Part shown: positions 9,372-20,320 of the stretch, piece by piece
Layout: each line of letters begins with the position of its first letter
Position numbering within the stretch: the stretch's first letter is position 1
Assembly: GCA_030674155.1 (NCBI GenBank)
Contig: CM060342.1
Span: 12,243,643-12,307,642, forward strand
Direction: 5' to 3'
DNA: 64,000 nucleotides
Source of the DNA: Stramonita haemastoma
Lineage: Eukaryota > Mollusca > Gastropoda > Neogastropoda > Muricidae
Position numbers and translations under genes: made by a program
Notes under the pieces: model-generated
Told to the model about the DNA's origin: nothing
The model's input: the letters and a program-made list of their open reading frames with translations, nothing else
The model's database searches: none

Positions 9372-11827
9372 TTTCTTCTGGAATTTTGGTTGTCTGTCAT
9401 ACCAGCAAGAACTATTTCAATACCTGGAAAGCTCACGTTACAGACATTCATCAACTTGATAGTTCTGTCTTTGTGGAAGTCAGTTCAAGTTTTATATGGG
9501 GTACTTTTTTAATTAGATAGAAATGAACAACCTGATGTACAACATTTTTGCTGCAGACTGCTGGGGGAAAAAAACCCCAAAGCAAGAACCCTTCTAATCA
9601 AATGGATAACACAAAAAGACCACACACACAGAGAAAGTTGTGATGGAGATCCAACATACACACTATCACAAAATTGTACATTTTATAGTAGCATATAGTA
9701 TATACTCTTCCAACAAAAAGCCGCCGCTGTGGCCTAGTGGTTAGGGCGTTGTACTCGTAATCTAAAGGTTGCGGGTTCGATCCCAGCTATTCCGCTATGG
9801 CGTTGTGCCCTTGGAAAAGGCATTTTACGGCTATTTTCTCACCCCACCCAGGTGTAAAAGGGGTACCAACCTTGTGTTGGGGTTAACCCTGCGATAGACT
9901 GGCGTCCTATCCAGGGGGGAGTCTATGACTCTCAGTCGCTTAACGCCACAGAAACCGGGATAAGCACCGGCCTGATGAGCCTTATGGCTCGGGACAGACT
10001 TTAACTTCCAACAAAAAGTCACTTGTTCAGTTGAATTAACAACAAAAAGTGTGCTTCTGTGTATGGTTTGGTTGTTTGCATTAGTAGTAGGCACCCATCA
10101 GTCTCAGAAGACTATGGAGTTGCGCTCTAGTCTTTAGAGCTCAAAGCCTGGGCATGTATGCATGGAGGGCAAGCTGTTACCCATGCAGCAGACCCCCCCT
10201 CTCCATGGCACTGGAATGATCCATTGGAAAGGCAATGACCGATACAAATGGTTCCAGTACCGTCGCAGGAGCCACCAGAACATTGCCATATACCTACAGA
10301 CCCGAGCCGCTCTGGGACTCCAATTCCCCAATTTTTCCTCAGGGATGGTGTCTAAACACGACACCTGTGTGCATGCTGGTTTGTTATAATTTTGTCATCT
10401 GCTCCTACCGGCACACGATGGCCTGCTCTTCCAAAAGGCGGAACGGGATTTTAACGTGTGCGCAAGATGTTCTGCGTGCATTCGCACACGGGGCCTCGGT
10501 TTCGAGTCTCATCCGAATGTTTGCATTATTAGGTATGTATTTATGGTATGTATAGTTGTTGCATTGTTACGTGTGTGTGTGTTAATATACAGTATGTTTG
10601 CTGTTGTGGTTGCAGAGTGAACGTGGGCTGTGGGCCGGCAGAGGAGCGGGTGTTGCTGACAGGCCTGCATGCTGTGGCAGACATATACTGCGAGTGTTGC
10701 AAAACCACCTTGGGTTGGAAATATGTACGTGCCTACCGCTCTCTACTCTTCTCTCGTGGGGTTTTCTGGTTTGGGTTTTGTTTTGTTTTTTCCTGTCCTA
10801 CCAAAATTCTTCTTAGGCCCAGTTCTCCGCTCATTATATATTCATTTTCTGTGTTTGGGTTAAGGTTAGGCAGGAGTGGGAATAATTTGATGCTGGTGCA
10901 TTTTGCAACCCTTGGTGGGTTGGTTGGTACGTTATTTTTTTCTTTACCCCAGCCCTTCCCATTACAAGCTTTCTGATTGTAACCTTAAGCACACCTATAT
11001 ACATCTCTCTGTTCTCTCCCCTACAGCCAGATTGTTTTCCATGTCTGGCTTTGGAGAACGACTATGCCTGCACTCAAAACATCTGTGTAACTTCCATAGA
11101 AACTGGTGTGACTCTTTTAGGTGATTGATTTAGTTCAGGGACTATCGTTGCCACTACTATGATGAAAGTCAGCAGAAAGATATTTTACAGAGGATTTCAA
11201 TTTTGTATCCATTGATATAGAGTGTAGTGTATAACATTTAAGCGTTTTGCCCACACACAATGGTGTATATTATGTACGATTTCATTGTTTTACACATATG
11301 TACGATTCATTGTTTTACACATATGTTGATTTCAGTGTTTTGCCCACTGTGGTTATAAATAACAGGATTGCAATGTAGGTCCCATTTCATTGAAATACAC
11401 ATAGGATTTTGATGTTTGTCGTGCCCATTTGTAATTCATCGTGTGTTATACATTCATTCTGGTGTACACGAGATACCAGTGTTTTGTCTGTCTGTTGTGG
11501 TTGCTTGTATAATGGATTTTCTGTGTTTTGCCTATTCATGACAGCATACATAGCATTTTAGTGTTTTGTTCAGCAGTAGTAGTGGTAGTATCTTCAGTTC
11601 ATGTTTTTCCCCATTCATTGTGTTTTGTTGGTATTTGAGTGTTATGTCCATGTTGGGATTTGAAAGGTTAGAGCGCTTGCCTGTTCTCTGTGATGCACCC
11701 CCCTCCATTGCACTGTGATGGTCGTGTATGTGTGCAGGAGCACGCGTTCGAATCCAGCCAGAAGTACAAGGAAGGCAAGTACATCATTGAGCTGGCCCAC
11801 ATGATAAAAGACAACGGGTGGGAGTGA
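6164..11827 (+). CDS. YPEL: Yippee-like zinc-binding protein (YPEL1-4 type), four coding exons
   Basis: Exons 6164-6268, 9082-9125, 10616-10724 and 11738-11827 join in phase (0, 2, 0) into a 115-residue protein ending in TGA. All introns have GT-AG ends. It carries the Yippee zinc signature: CLHC at residues 19-22 and CECC at 75-78, exactly C-X2-C-X52-C-X2-C. Family blocks [53 protein letters not shown] and [10 protein letters not shown] are all present. Vertebrate YPEL1-3 are about 119 residues, so this copy is full length with a slightly shorter N-terminus. These proteins are highly conserved in animals, are reported at centrosome, spindle and nucleolus, and are linked to proliferation control and senescence; the biochemical activity is unsettled. 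This is the YPEL1-4 branch rather than YPEL5. The start codon sits in a strong context (A at -3, G at +4). Which paralog it corresponds to cannot be decided, since invertebrates often have a single YPEL1-4 gene. Confidence 0.97.
6330..6660 (-). repeat. tRNA-derived SINE, family A, full copy
   Basis: On the - strand it begins with a tRNA-like head (GATAGCTTAGTGGTCAG, a B-box-like GAGTTCAATTCC). It continues through a body with 'GGATGAGACT', 'CGCAGAACA', 'CGTTAAATCCTGTTCCGC' and 'AGTAGGCCA', and ends in a tail near 'GCTTATCCCATTATCCTC'. The same body recurs at least ten times in the window. It lies in intron 1 of the coding region, antisense to the Yippee gene. Confidence 0.8.
6661..8185 (+). 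other. Intron sequence without recognisable features
   Basis: Between the intronic SINE and the tandem repeat I see only ordinary AT-rich intron sequence and a short (TC)n near 7747-7771. Confidence 0.6.
8186..8700 (+). repeat. ~120-bp tandem repeat, four units, in Yippee intron
   Basis: Four diverged direct copies start near 8189, 8309, 8456 and 8576. Each has TTGAC, a TG-rich stretch (TGTGTATGTAT), 'ACCAATRCC', 'TTTGCT(T)C', and then 'CCTATCA..GTGGA' with 'CACAACAAC'. Unit length varies from about 118 to 147 bp. Open frames across it are repeat artefacts. Confidence 0.85.
9082..9125 (+). CDS. YPEL: Yippee-like gene: second coding exon
   Basis: A 44-base exon between TTTCCAG (AG 9080-9081) and GTAAGT (from 9126). 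It encodes [14 protein letters not shown] plus two bases of the next valine codon. The phase matches the single base at the start of the next exon. Confidence 0.95.
9327..9370. repeat. (CA)n microsatellite
   Basis: A CA run preceded by a CG/CA alternating tract (9313-9328). Both are purine-pyrimidine alternations, prone to Z-DNA. Confidence 0.9.
9721..10004 (+). repeat. tRNA-derived SINE (family F) with perfect 14-bp target-site duplication
   Basis: The head has an A-box-like TGGCCTAGTGG (9730-9740) and a B-box-like GGTTCGATC (9774-9782). The body then reads through 'GCGATAGACTGGCGTCC', 'CCGGGATAAGCACCGGC' and 'GATGAGCC'. The flanks carry the identical 14-mer CTTCCAACAAAAAG at 9707-9720 and 10005-10018, so the insertion boundaries are exact and the copy is probably young. 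It is unrelated in body sequence to family A. It lies in a Yippee intron, in sense orientation. Confidence 0.9.
10086..10380 (-). repeat. Dispersed repeat module B
   Basis: Read on the - strand: 'GGTGTCGTGTTTAGACACC', 'GGCTCCTGCGACGG', 'CTGCATGGGTAACAGCTTGC', and an end module 'CATAGTCTTCTGAGACTGA' followed by 'GCCTACTACTA'. Related copies lie at 28350-28925 and 31230-31665. It is joined directly to the SINE A body that follows at higher coordinates, as one composite element. Confidence 0.75.
10381..10532 (-). repeat. SINE family A body, joined to module B
   Basis: It contains 'CATCTGCTCCTACCGGCAC', 'GATGGCCTGCTCTTCC' and 'GCAAGATGTTCTGCGTGC' (+ strand), the complement of the family A body. 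The tRNA-like head is missing; it stops after 'CTCATCCGAATG'. It ends only ~80 bases before Yippee coding exon 3. Confidence 0.75.
10616..10724 (+). CDS. YPEL: Yippee-like gene: third coding exon
   Basis: A 109-base exon after TTGCAG (AG 10614-10615) and before GTACGT at 10725. It encodes the most conserved part of the family, from [10 protein letters not shown] to TLGWKY, including the second zinc pair CECC. Vertebrate YPELs usually read CENC here, so the extra cysteine at residue 77 differs between the ligands. Confidence 0.96.
10725..11737 (+). other. Last Yippee intron, no other feature
   Basis: T-rich intron with short direct repeats near 11265-11345 ('TTTTACACATATGT' and relatives). 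No other gene signal. Confidence 0.6.
11738..11827 (+). CDS. YPEL: Yippee-like gene: last coding exon
   Basis: A 90-base coding segment after GTGCAG (AG 11736-11737). It encodes 29 residues beginning [10 protein letters not shown] and ending IKDNGWE, then TGA at 11825-11827, the canonical C-terminus of YPEL1-4. Confidence 0.96.
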   Translation, partial: EHAFESSQKYKEGKYIIELAHMIKDNGWE

Positions 11828-13620
11828 GGAGGGGGGTGGGGGGGGTCGCGCCCCCCCCCTGCCCTCACCCTCCTCCTTCCACCCCTCTGGATCACCTAAC
11901 CACCTCCCTTCATCCCTCGAGAGGACGCCAGGCCAGGCCGGGCCAAGCGGCTGTGCCTGTGTGTGGCCTTGTGGCTGCCAGGATGTAGGAGTTCTGCCTG
12001 CCTGCCTGCCTGCCTGCATGTCTGTCAGGCAGATGGCAGGCTGGTCAGGCAGAGTGACTGACTGACTTGTGTGCTAGTGTGTCTGGGACCATCATCATCA
12101 TCAGCAGCAGCAGCAGCAGCTATTGGCGCTTTTTCTTCTTCCCCACCCCACCCCACCCCTCATGCCTGCCATCCCCGCTTCACTCATCCACAACCTTCAG
12201 GGGAGGGAGGGGTGGGGGGAAGGGGAGGGGAAGGGGGTGGTGCTGTGGTGGTTCGGACTTGGCCGGCCAGTGGCTCCTGACCTTGTGGCATCGTCATCGT
12301 CGTTGTCGTCATCGTCGTCGGCACGGATGGCGGAGTGTGGTCCCGGCTGTCTTCAGCACTCAGGTCAGGGGGCATGGCATGACTTTTCTCAGCAAACATC
12401 ACACAAGCTTCTCACCTTGGACACCAGGAAAAACAACAACAACAACAACAACAAACTGGTTTTTTTGCCCTTGTTGATGATGCATGATGTTTGAAGACTT
12501 TGTTTTTCCAGTTGTTGTCTCTTCAGTTTAGACATTTCTGTTGGGGTTTTTTATTTTTTTTAAATATTTTCCTCTTCCCAACCTGATTCAGAGACGTTTT
12601 CTTCATGGAAAAAGAAGAAGAAAAAAGTGTGGGAAATGTTGAAGAGTCCAGAAAAGCTGAATTAAAGAGAGCAGCTGGGGGACAGAAGTCTGTATCTGGG
12701 AAAAGTTGTTGGCTCACGTGTTTCAAGCGAAGTATCAGCTGTTCGGAGTTTTACGCTTTTCCGTACATACCCGTTTCTGTGTCTGCAATAAGACTTTACA
12801 ATTAGAAGTTGATACAAGTTGCCTATCTATCGACATTTGTAAGTGGATTCAAGATAGTACCTCCCAGTAGACAATGACAGCAAGTGTCTCCCCACACGCA
12901 ATAGACAGGGATGAAAGAGAGAACAAAGGTAGAGAGACCTGAAGTGATCACCACATCTTTGATGTCGGGTGTCTCAATTTGCAAGATTTAGCCTTTTCTC
13001 TGTGGAGGTCTCCATTTCTAGAACTGGTCCTTTGAACAACTAAGTCATAGTGAATTTGACCCATCTGCAACTGTCCCTGAGAAAAGTTTTGACCAATGTT
13101 GTCAGATAACCCCCAGTCACAGCTTTGTCGGGTCTGACCACTTGACAACTTTCCATCGTTGTCAGGCTGTTGGCCACTTCTCGGTCGGCATTTTCCGTTT
13201 CCGATTCCTGTCAGAGCTGTGAAACGAATACAGCTTTAACATTGCATACACGGAAACTGTCTTTTGCACAAAATCCCCATTCTGCTTTCTGCTTTGAAAG
13301 TCTGGCTGTTCAAAATGCAGAAACGGGTGATTGCATTTGCAAAAGAGATTTTCCTCTCTGCCTTTTTATCTGTCTCTGTATTAAAAAAAAAAACTATTAA
13401 AAAAACCCAAAACTGTCCAACTAACTTAGTTCAAACACAAGTCTTGTCATGATTGTTGTTTCCATGGGAAAAAACAACAAAATGACAACCAAAAGAGCAG
13501 CTAACAGTTAGACAAGTCACACGTGAGCCTTAATTAACAGACTTTGCCTCTTGTTGAACCTAGAGGAAACCTACCTTACAAAAGAAAAGATTAAAAAAAA
13601 AAAAAAGATAATAAAAAAAA
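11828..13620 (+). other. Probable 3' UTR of the Yippee-like gene
   Basis: The region after the stop codon is unusually rich in G-runs, CAG/CATCAT/CGTCGT triplets (12090-12120, 12285-12330) and an (AAC)n run near 12430-12453. Long 3' UTRs are usual for YPEL genes. The first canonical AATAAA I find is near 13608, inside an A-rich stretch; another is near 19532. The UTR end is not defined by sequence, and overlapping short frames here are low-complexity artefacts. Confidence 0.4.
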
Positions 13621-16600
13621 AGATTACCCACCAGTGCTTTCAATTCCTACAACATGTCAGTGTCATTATCTCATCCAGCGAGCCTCGCTGATCAGTCATT
13701 CATTCATTCATTCATCCCATCAGGCCATCGTAGCAGCAAGGGGAGCGCTAACTCCCCAACTCTGAACAAAAAAAACAAGAAAGAAAGAAAGAAAGAAAAA
13801 CAGAAACAAAAAAGATGATACATCACTCCTTTTTGTCTTCTTCCTTGATGGACGATGATTACGTCGTGACTGGGACAGCTCAGCTCAGCTCAGCTCAGCT
13901 CTAGGATCTGTCAAGGAGAAGGGACAAGGAGAACAAACCTAGGCCCTACATTCGGCCAGAAATCTCAAAAGTGTCCACTTTGTGTTGCCTTGGCACAGGT
14001 GGAATTTTTCTTTTGGTTTTTTTTTTCTTTCCTCTACACAGACTTGGAAACAGTGGACGGTTTCGGTGTACGTTATTTTCAGCTCTCACTCACAGACAAT
14101 GTCCAAAGGTGCGACCATTCTGCAAGGAATACACCCGTGTTCATATCCTACTGTCAAAGGAACTGTAAACCATGTGACGGCTGTGTTTCTTGTCAGGGTC
14201 AACAAAAGTAGAGAAAGGGTCTGTCGATCCTTGGTGTCTTATGTACCCGATTTTTTTTTTTTTTTTTTTTTTTAAAAATGTATACTGGATTAATCCAATT
14301 AGTGCATGCACAACTAACTCTTACTGTTGTCTTGACAGTTTGGGGGCTTTTTCTGAAAACTTTGGGGAGGGTGGGAAAGGCATGTTCTACTGTTGTTGGT
14401 TTTTTTTGGGGAGCACACGTTTTTACAAAAATAACAACTTGGTTTATTTGTTTTTTGCTGGGTTTTTTTTTCAAATTCATATTTGAAATGGGCTTTTGTG
14501 TTGGGGGTTTTTTTGGTCATGGACTGTTACCACTCTAAAGCAAAGACCAGGATGGGTATGTGTGTGTGTGTGTCGGCCCCTCAGTCTGCAGCAATGTTGA
14601 CGACTGTCATTGAAGATAGCAGTGAGGTAACTAACTGTGCACTGTCAGTTTACCCCCTGTCACTCCAAGCCACTTTGGAGTTGGGTTTCCTTCCCCCCCT
14701 CCCCCCCCCCCCCCCCCCCCCCCCCCCAACGGTGGCTGACTGCTCTGGCAAATCACCTGTCACCAACAAGGGGCCGTTTATGTTTGGCCCCATGAGGGGG
14801 TAGTAACCTAACTGTAGCATCAGTTGACGATGACATTGGGTGTTTTTCCCTGTCACCACCGCATGACCTGAGCTAGATGAGAGCTGTGGTTTGTTCGCTT
14901 CCAAGTCAGAACAAGCTTTTCCTTCCTTCCTTCCTTCCTCCCCAGCTAGGCACAGGAGGGATTTCGGTGCGGCGGCGTTTTTTTTGCTATTTTGAAGATC
15001 TCAGGCGGGTGGATGATGTAGAGAGTCCTGCAAGGATTCAAGGGGAAAGGGGGGGGTGGCCCACACTGGGGGGCCCCACACGCCCCACACACATACAGGA
15101 GTGATCTCCTCTGTCAAGAGAAATGTCTTCTAGCCAGGGAACAGCAGGCCTACCGCTTTTCACCATTTTTTGATTGGATTTTGTTGGTTTTTTTTCGACT
15201 AGAAGATGTTGGGAGAAAGACACGACCGGGCTAGCTGCTTTTCAGGGGGGAGCAAGCAGAGAGGAGAGCTGTTGGTTGCTGGGAGGTCAGGGTGCGGGGA
15301 GGGGGGGGGGGAGGACCCAGAAAGGTCAGCGGGTCTCTTGAGCACCACTGGGCACAGCCCCCTACCCCTACCCCCCCCACCCCCACCCCCTGCAGTTTTT
15401 TTCGTTTTCAACCAACCTTTTGCAAAGCTGTACAAAGATGCAGTTGCCATCATTTTTTCTTCTTCCGAATGTATTTCAGTACTTTTGGAATAGAAATGAT
15501 GTGTTTTCAGTTTGGTCTTTTTTTTTTTCTCTCTGTAATTGATTGATGCTGGTATTGTTTTTTTTGGTTCTTGCGTTCTTTAGTCTGATGCAGTCTGTAG
15601 ACTGGTTGAGGGGGGGGGGGAGGGGGGGGGATTGTTGTTGGGATTTTTTGTTTGGGATGGAAGCGTGTTCTGTAAGGAAGGTCACCTACATTGACAAATG
15701 GCATGGAGGTACAAATTTATGTTTTGATTTGGGGTTGGTTTGTTTGTTTTTTTAAGACTGAATGTGACATTCACATTCTTTTGGAAGCTTTCTGCAAGCT
15801 TGGGGGGAGGGGGGGGGGGTGTCCTTTTTTTTCGTTGTTTCCTAAAATGTCTGTCCTGAAGTTTGAATAGCTCTTCTATGAAAGAGCAGCAGCACCATTG
15901 GGTCATTGTGGGAAAGATCATTTCTTCATTGTGTACACCATCGGCTCTACTTAATTCATTAACTAGTGGACTCTGAGCAGTCACGAAGGCTGAGTGTGAA
16001 ACATCTATTTAAAAAATCACATGAACAGTTTTCCAGCAAACTGCAGTTTTGTCCCCAAAGAATGTTGTTAAAACAGGTCACCAGTTTGATCCGTAGTTAC
16101 CCCCAATGCCCAACTAGACGTCGGGACTTGGTTTGGTTTCATTTTCAAGGGCAGGTGACTCTGACCAGCTCCAGCTTGTAATCAGCTTTGTAGGGAAAGA
16201 TTGGGGGGGGGAGGGGGGGGTATATCAAACCAATGCACTCCTGAAACAATGCAAATCTTGGTATGTGTGTGTGTGTGTGTGTGTGAAACTTATGCCTGTG
16301 CGACAATTGCAGGGCTGTGTGTTGTGATGTGTGGAAGGTGTTGGTGGCCTAGTGTGAGAATCTGGCTTAAAGCTTTCATCATGGACACTCTCTCACACCT
16401 CTCCTGTAGTGAACACTTCAAGGTGGAAACATCACCTCCACCTCTCCACCTCCTGCAGGCTCTGCGTGGTGTGTGTGTGTGTATACTCTTTTTGTCATTG
16501 GCTAGTCCTCAAGCCTGGAGGACTTTCCCCCCCCCAATGTTCATACCATCATTTCTCATCGCCGATTTTCTAAGTGCTGCATGTTTCGCAGTCTGCTTCA

Positions 16601-17315
16601 TTCAAGAGTTGAAATGCGACAACTGTCTAAACATTGTCTCAGGATGGGGTTGGGTGTGTGTGTGCATGTATGTGTGTGTGCTGGCAGGGATTGTTGGTGT
16701 ATGTGGTGTGTGAGTCTGCTAGATGAATAATGAATATCAGATTTTGGGAACAGTGCGGTGTGATTGTTTTGTATAAATGATACATCAGTGAGAGAGAGAG
16801 AGGGAGGGAGGAAAAAAAGCACGCAAGCGGTTATTGGAGGTGCGTACGTACGCAAGTGCAAGAGCAGAGTGAGACTGTTGTGAAAGGGCGATGACAAATA
16901 CTGTGTGTGTGGCAGTGAGTAGATGATGAGAGAGAAAAAAAACAATGACAACAATCTCAGAAGCGTCTTCTATTCATCTTTTTTTTTTCTTTTTTGTTGT
17001 CTGCGCTGGGCCTGTCCCAACCTGGAGCTGTCTGCTTTGTCTGCTGCACTCAGCTCACAGTGTGGTGGACCCTGGGAAGGGGGGGGGGGGGGGACAAACA
17101 GTCCTGTGGGCTGTAGTCATCGATGTACAAAATTTGTTTGGACTATCGTCATTGAGGAGTTTCATCCTCGTACATTGCCGTGGTGTATATTTTGTTCACA
17201 GACGCCATCAGGATCAGTGACTTGTTATTATCATGTTATGCCTCAGTGTTGTTCGTTTAGTTGTCTGTGCGGCATTTTTCCTATCACGAAGCATATCACC
17301 GTCTTCATTTTGGAG

Positions 17316-17319
<4 letters not shown>

Positions 17320-17396
<77 letters not shown>
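17320..17396. repeat. (TC)n microsatellite
   Basis: A perfect TC run followed by a C-run. Confidence 0.95.
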
Positions 17397-17398
<2 letters not shown>

Positions 17399-18560
17399 CC
17401 CCCACCCCTCCTCCCCATCTCCAAGTTGTTTGGTTGTTGTCTTGAGTTTGGTTTAACATTTTACAACTTTTTTTCTTTTCTTTTCTTTTTTTTAAATTTT
17501 TTGTTTATTTTATAGTTTCATCAGTGCTCATAGTATAAGTTAAAAAAAATATATATGTGAGTGTAAGTTTTTTGAAAACATACATGTTGCAATTGATTTT
17601 GGGGGGCTTTTTTCAGTTCTTAGAAACTTTTTTTTCCTTTTTGGGGGGATGGGGTGGGGGTTGACTATTTTAAATAATATTGGCCTTGAGCCTGTTTGAT
17701 GTTGCTGTACAATTGGAATGCTGGAGGGAAGAGAGGAAGGCAAGACAAGGCAGATCATTCAGCAGTGTTCGTTGTGTCCGTTTGAAGGTTTATCGTCAAG
17801 GTGAACACGTTTAAAGGGATGTTCACATTTCTCCTCAAACAAACAAGTAAAACATCATCAAAGTTGTGAAAAGCACCCTGAGTTTTCTTCTAAAATAATT
17901 TGTGGAGAAATTGAGAACAGAAATTGTGTAGTGTCCTCTTTCTCTTTTCCTTTTTGTTTCTTGATTGTTGAAGCATAGATTTTGGACATATATCAGTTCT
18001 TAAGTTTTTTTTCTATCATTTAAAAGAAAAAAATGGCATTTTTTGCCATCAAAAAAACCTTGTAACCTGTTTTGTCATAGATATTGCAATCTTCAGTTCT
18101 TTGTATTTTAGATTATGACCTATAATCTATGGCCAAAGAACTCGAGTTCTGCAGAGATAAGGACACTTCAGTCCTGTTTCTAGATAGATAGTTTAGTGAT
18201 ATATCTCAGTTCTTCAGATCCAGAGAAAGTGTCCTCTGTTTGCTGCCCAGATTTGTGGAGACTTGAGCTCCCTGTTTCAGCGGTAGTCGGTCAAACACGT
18301 ATTGGTTCTTCTGGGTCATGGAAAGTGAGATGAATAAGGTGATGATGACCTGAGTGAAATTTGGGAGTATGGGTGGGGGGGGGAGGAGCGTTGATGGTAA
18401 GGAGACCGGCTTTCATGACAAAACAAAGGATCCAGGATATCATTGCGTGTTAACGGTCACAGATTGTGTTTGTCATGGGCATGGAGGAGGCACCATCTCC
18501 ACTCCAGGATCAGAAAGGCCAGCTGTTGGCGTGCTCTGCCTTGTCCTTTTTTCCTCCCCC

Positions 18561-18581
18561 CATCTCTCTCTCTCTGGTCCT

Positions 18582-18613
<32 letters not shown>

Positions 18614-18671
18614 CTCCTCTCTCTCCTCTCTCTCTCTCTCTCTCCTCCCCCCCCCCCCCCCCCCCCCCCCC
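18561..18671. repeat. CT-rich tract ending in a 25-base C-run
   Basis: An interrupted TC repeat, then an uninterrupted C-run (about 18647-18671). It is a homopurine-homopyrimidine mirror region able to form triplex (H-DNA). Confidence 0.9.
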
Positions 18672-19373
18672 AAGTATTGCTCCCTGTCCTCCTCCTCCTC
18701 TCTCCTGTCTCTCCTCTCCTCATGAATTACATTGTCATGGACATTGTTTCATCCAACGTGTATTTTTCATTGGATTTTGTGAAGAGGTGAGGATGATATT
18801 GAAGTAAGTACCGAGCAAGTGAGCGTCGCTTTGTTTATAAATATACAGAGTCACCTCGCTTGTTCGGTATGAAGTTTTCTGCCGAATTGGATTTGTCTTT
18901 TCAACATGCAGACACACCTCATATGCACACACACACACACACACATGTGCGCACACACACAGAGCACAATATATATTTCAGACAGAAATTTGTCAGACTG
19001 CCTGCCAGGAGAATGCTGTTATCAGAGATTGTTTAGATATCAAAAAAGGTGGCATCCAAGGTGTCCCATACCCTGTGTGGTTGGTTGGTTGGGGGAAGTA
19101 AAATCCATACAGTAATGATATTGAGTGACAAAGGGTGATAGTCTTTTCGATAAGACTAAACCAAGATCCACCTTTGTACAGCATGTCTGGTGCATACAGA
19201 GAACCTGGCAGTAGTTGGCACACAGGCATGCACACACGCGCATGCGCACACACACACACACACACATTCTCATTCATAGGCATTCTACGCAGATAGAATA
19301 TATGCATCACTGTATGATGATGTGCTGTTCACATAATTATAGAGCAGCCTGAATTTCCCACACACTCACTCAC

Positions 19374-19389
19374 ACACACACACACACAC

Positions 19390-19458
<69 letters not shown>
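19374..19458. repeat. (CA)n microsatellite
   Basis: A long CA run with one interruption near 19390. Confidence 0.95.
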
Positions 19459-19461
<3 letters not shown>

Positions 19462-19833
19462 TTATCTCAACAGTACAATGCAATCCAAGAAGAGTCTACG
19501 CTATTTTTTGAAGAAAAAGAAAATTTAAAAATAAAGAAACCGGACCATCACAGATAAAACAGTTGACACTGACAGATCTATCCATAACTTGTACACTGAT
19601 CCCAGTCTTGGACTTTTTGGTTAACAATAATTGTGCAACATTTCATGTACATACATAGAGAGTTTAATTTATGATGTTGGTGTACTTGTACAAGCTTTCA
19701 TTGCTGTATGAAACAATTAAAAACTTGAATGTTCTCTCCGTGTGTCCTTGGTTTTTGGGAACTGAAAATGTGCATTTGTGTGTGTGCATGTTTACTCTCT
19801 TCCTCTGTCTCTCTGTCTGTCTCTCTGTCTCTG

Positions 19834-19841
<8 letters not shown>

Positions 19842-19894
<53 letters not shown>

Positions 19895-19930
19895 CACACA
19901 CACACACCACACACACACACACACACACAG
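19842..19930. repeat. Compound (TC)n(AC)n microsatellite
   Basis: A TC run switching to AC blocks near 19884. Confidence 0.95.
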
Positions 19931-20179
19931 ATTCATTTAACATGGTCAGTACAGAAAACAAATCTTTCAACCTGCCAAATGAATGGCCCAGGTCAAAAGC
20001 TGTGTCCGTTATTGATGTCAGCTTAAGTGCCAAAAGGCCTACATGAACATGTTGTTATGCTTTGACAATGTTATGTTGAGATTGTCTTCAGCCATGACAA
20101 GCTTACGTCATAACACTCGGCACAAAACAAGGAAAATCCTCTTAAGTCGGAACAGTTGCCAGAAAAGCAAGTTACTTCA

Positions 20180-20320
20180 AAACAGACATACACACAAACT
20201 TCTCATCCAGTGTGTACTTTCAATCTCGCAGTGATTCCCAGGTAGGATCATTGAGACAAGAGTGCATGTATTCTAAATGACCTCCTGGAGTGTTAAGGGG
20301 GGGAACACTCGACGATAAAA
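20180..20320 (+). repeat. Dispersed repeat family C, partial
   Basis: It shares 'CACAAACTTCTCATCCAGTG', 'CAATCTCGCAGTGATTCCCA' and 'GAGTGTTAAG..GGGGAACAC' with copies near 23.0, 34.7, 55.3 and 60.2 kb. The better copy at 23 kb begins 'GTCGGAGTATGGCTGCC', which I recognise as the tail module of a SINE common in gastropods. Confidence 0.65.

Larger units (their letters stand above)
13621..19370. other. Gene-free stretch dominated by homopolymers and dinucleotides
   Basis: No coding-like frame or splice-bounded exon is seen. Contents include (CAGCT)n at about 13879-13901, poly-T at 14250-14273, a C-run at 14695-14727, G-runs near 15300, 15611, 15803, 16203 and 17080, and CT tracts. It could include a very long Yippee 3' UTR or be intergenic. 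Confidence 0.5.

Noticed and set aside
9721..9790. tRNA gene
   Set aside because: The A- and B-box-like sequences head a SINE with target-site duplications, and the rest does not fold as a standalone tRNA with a proper acceptor end.
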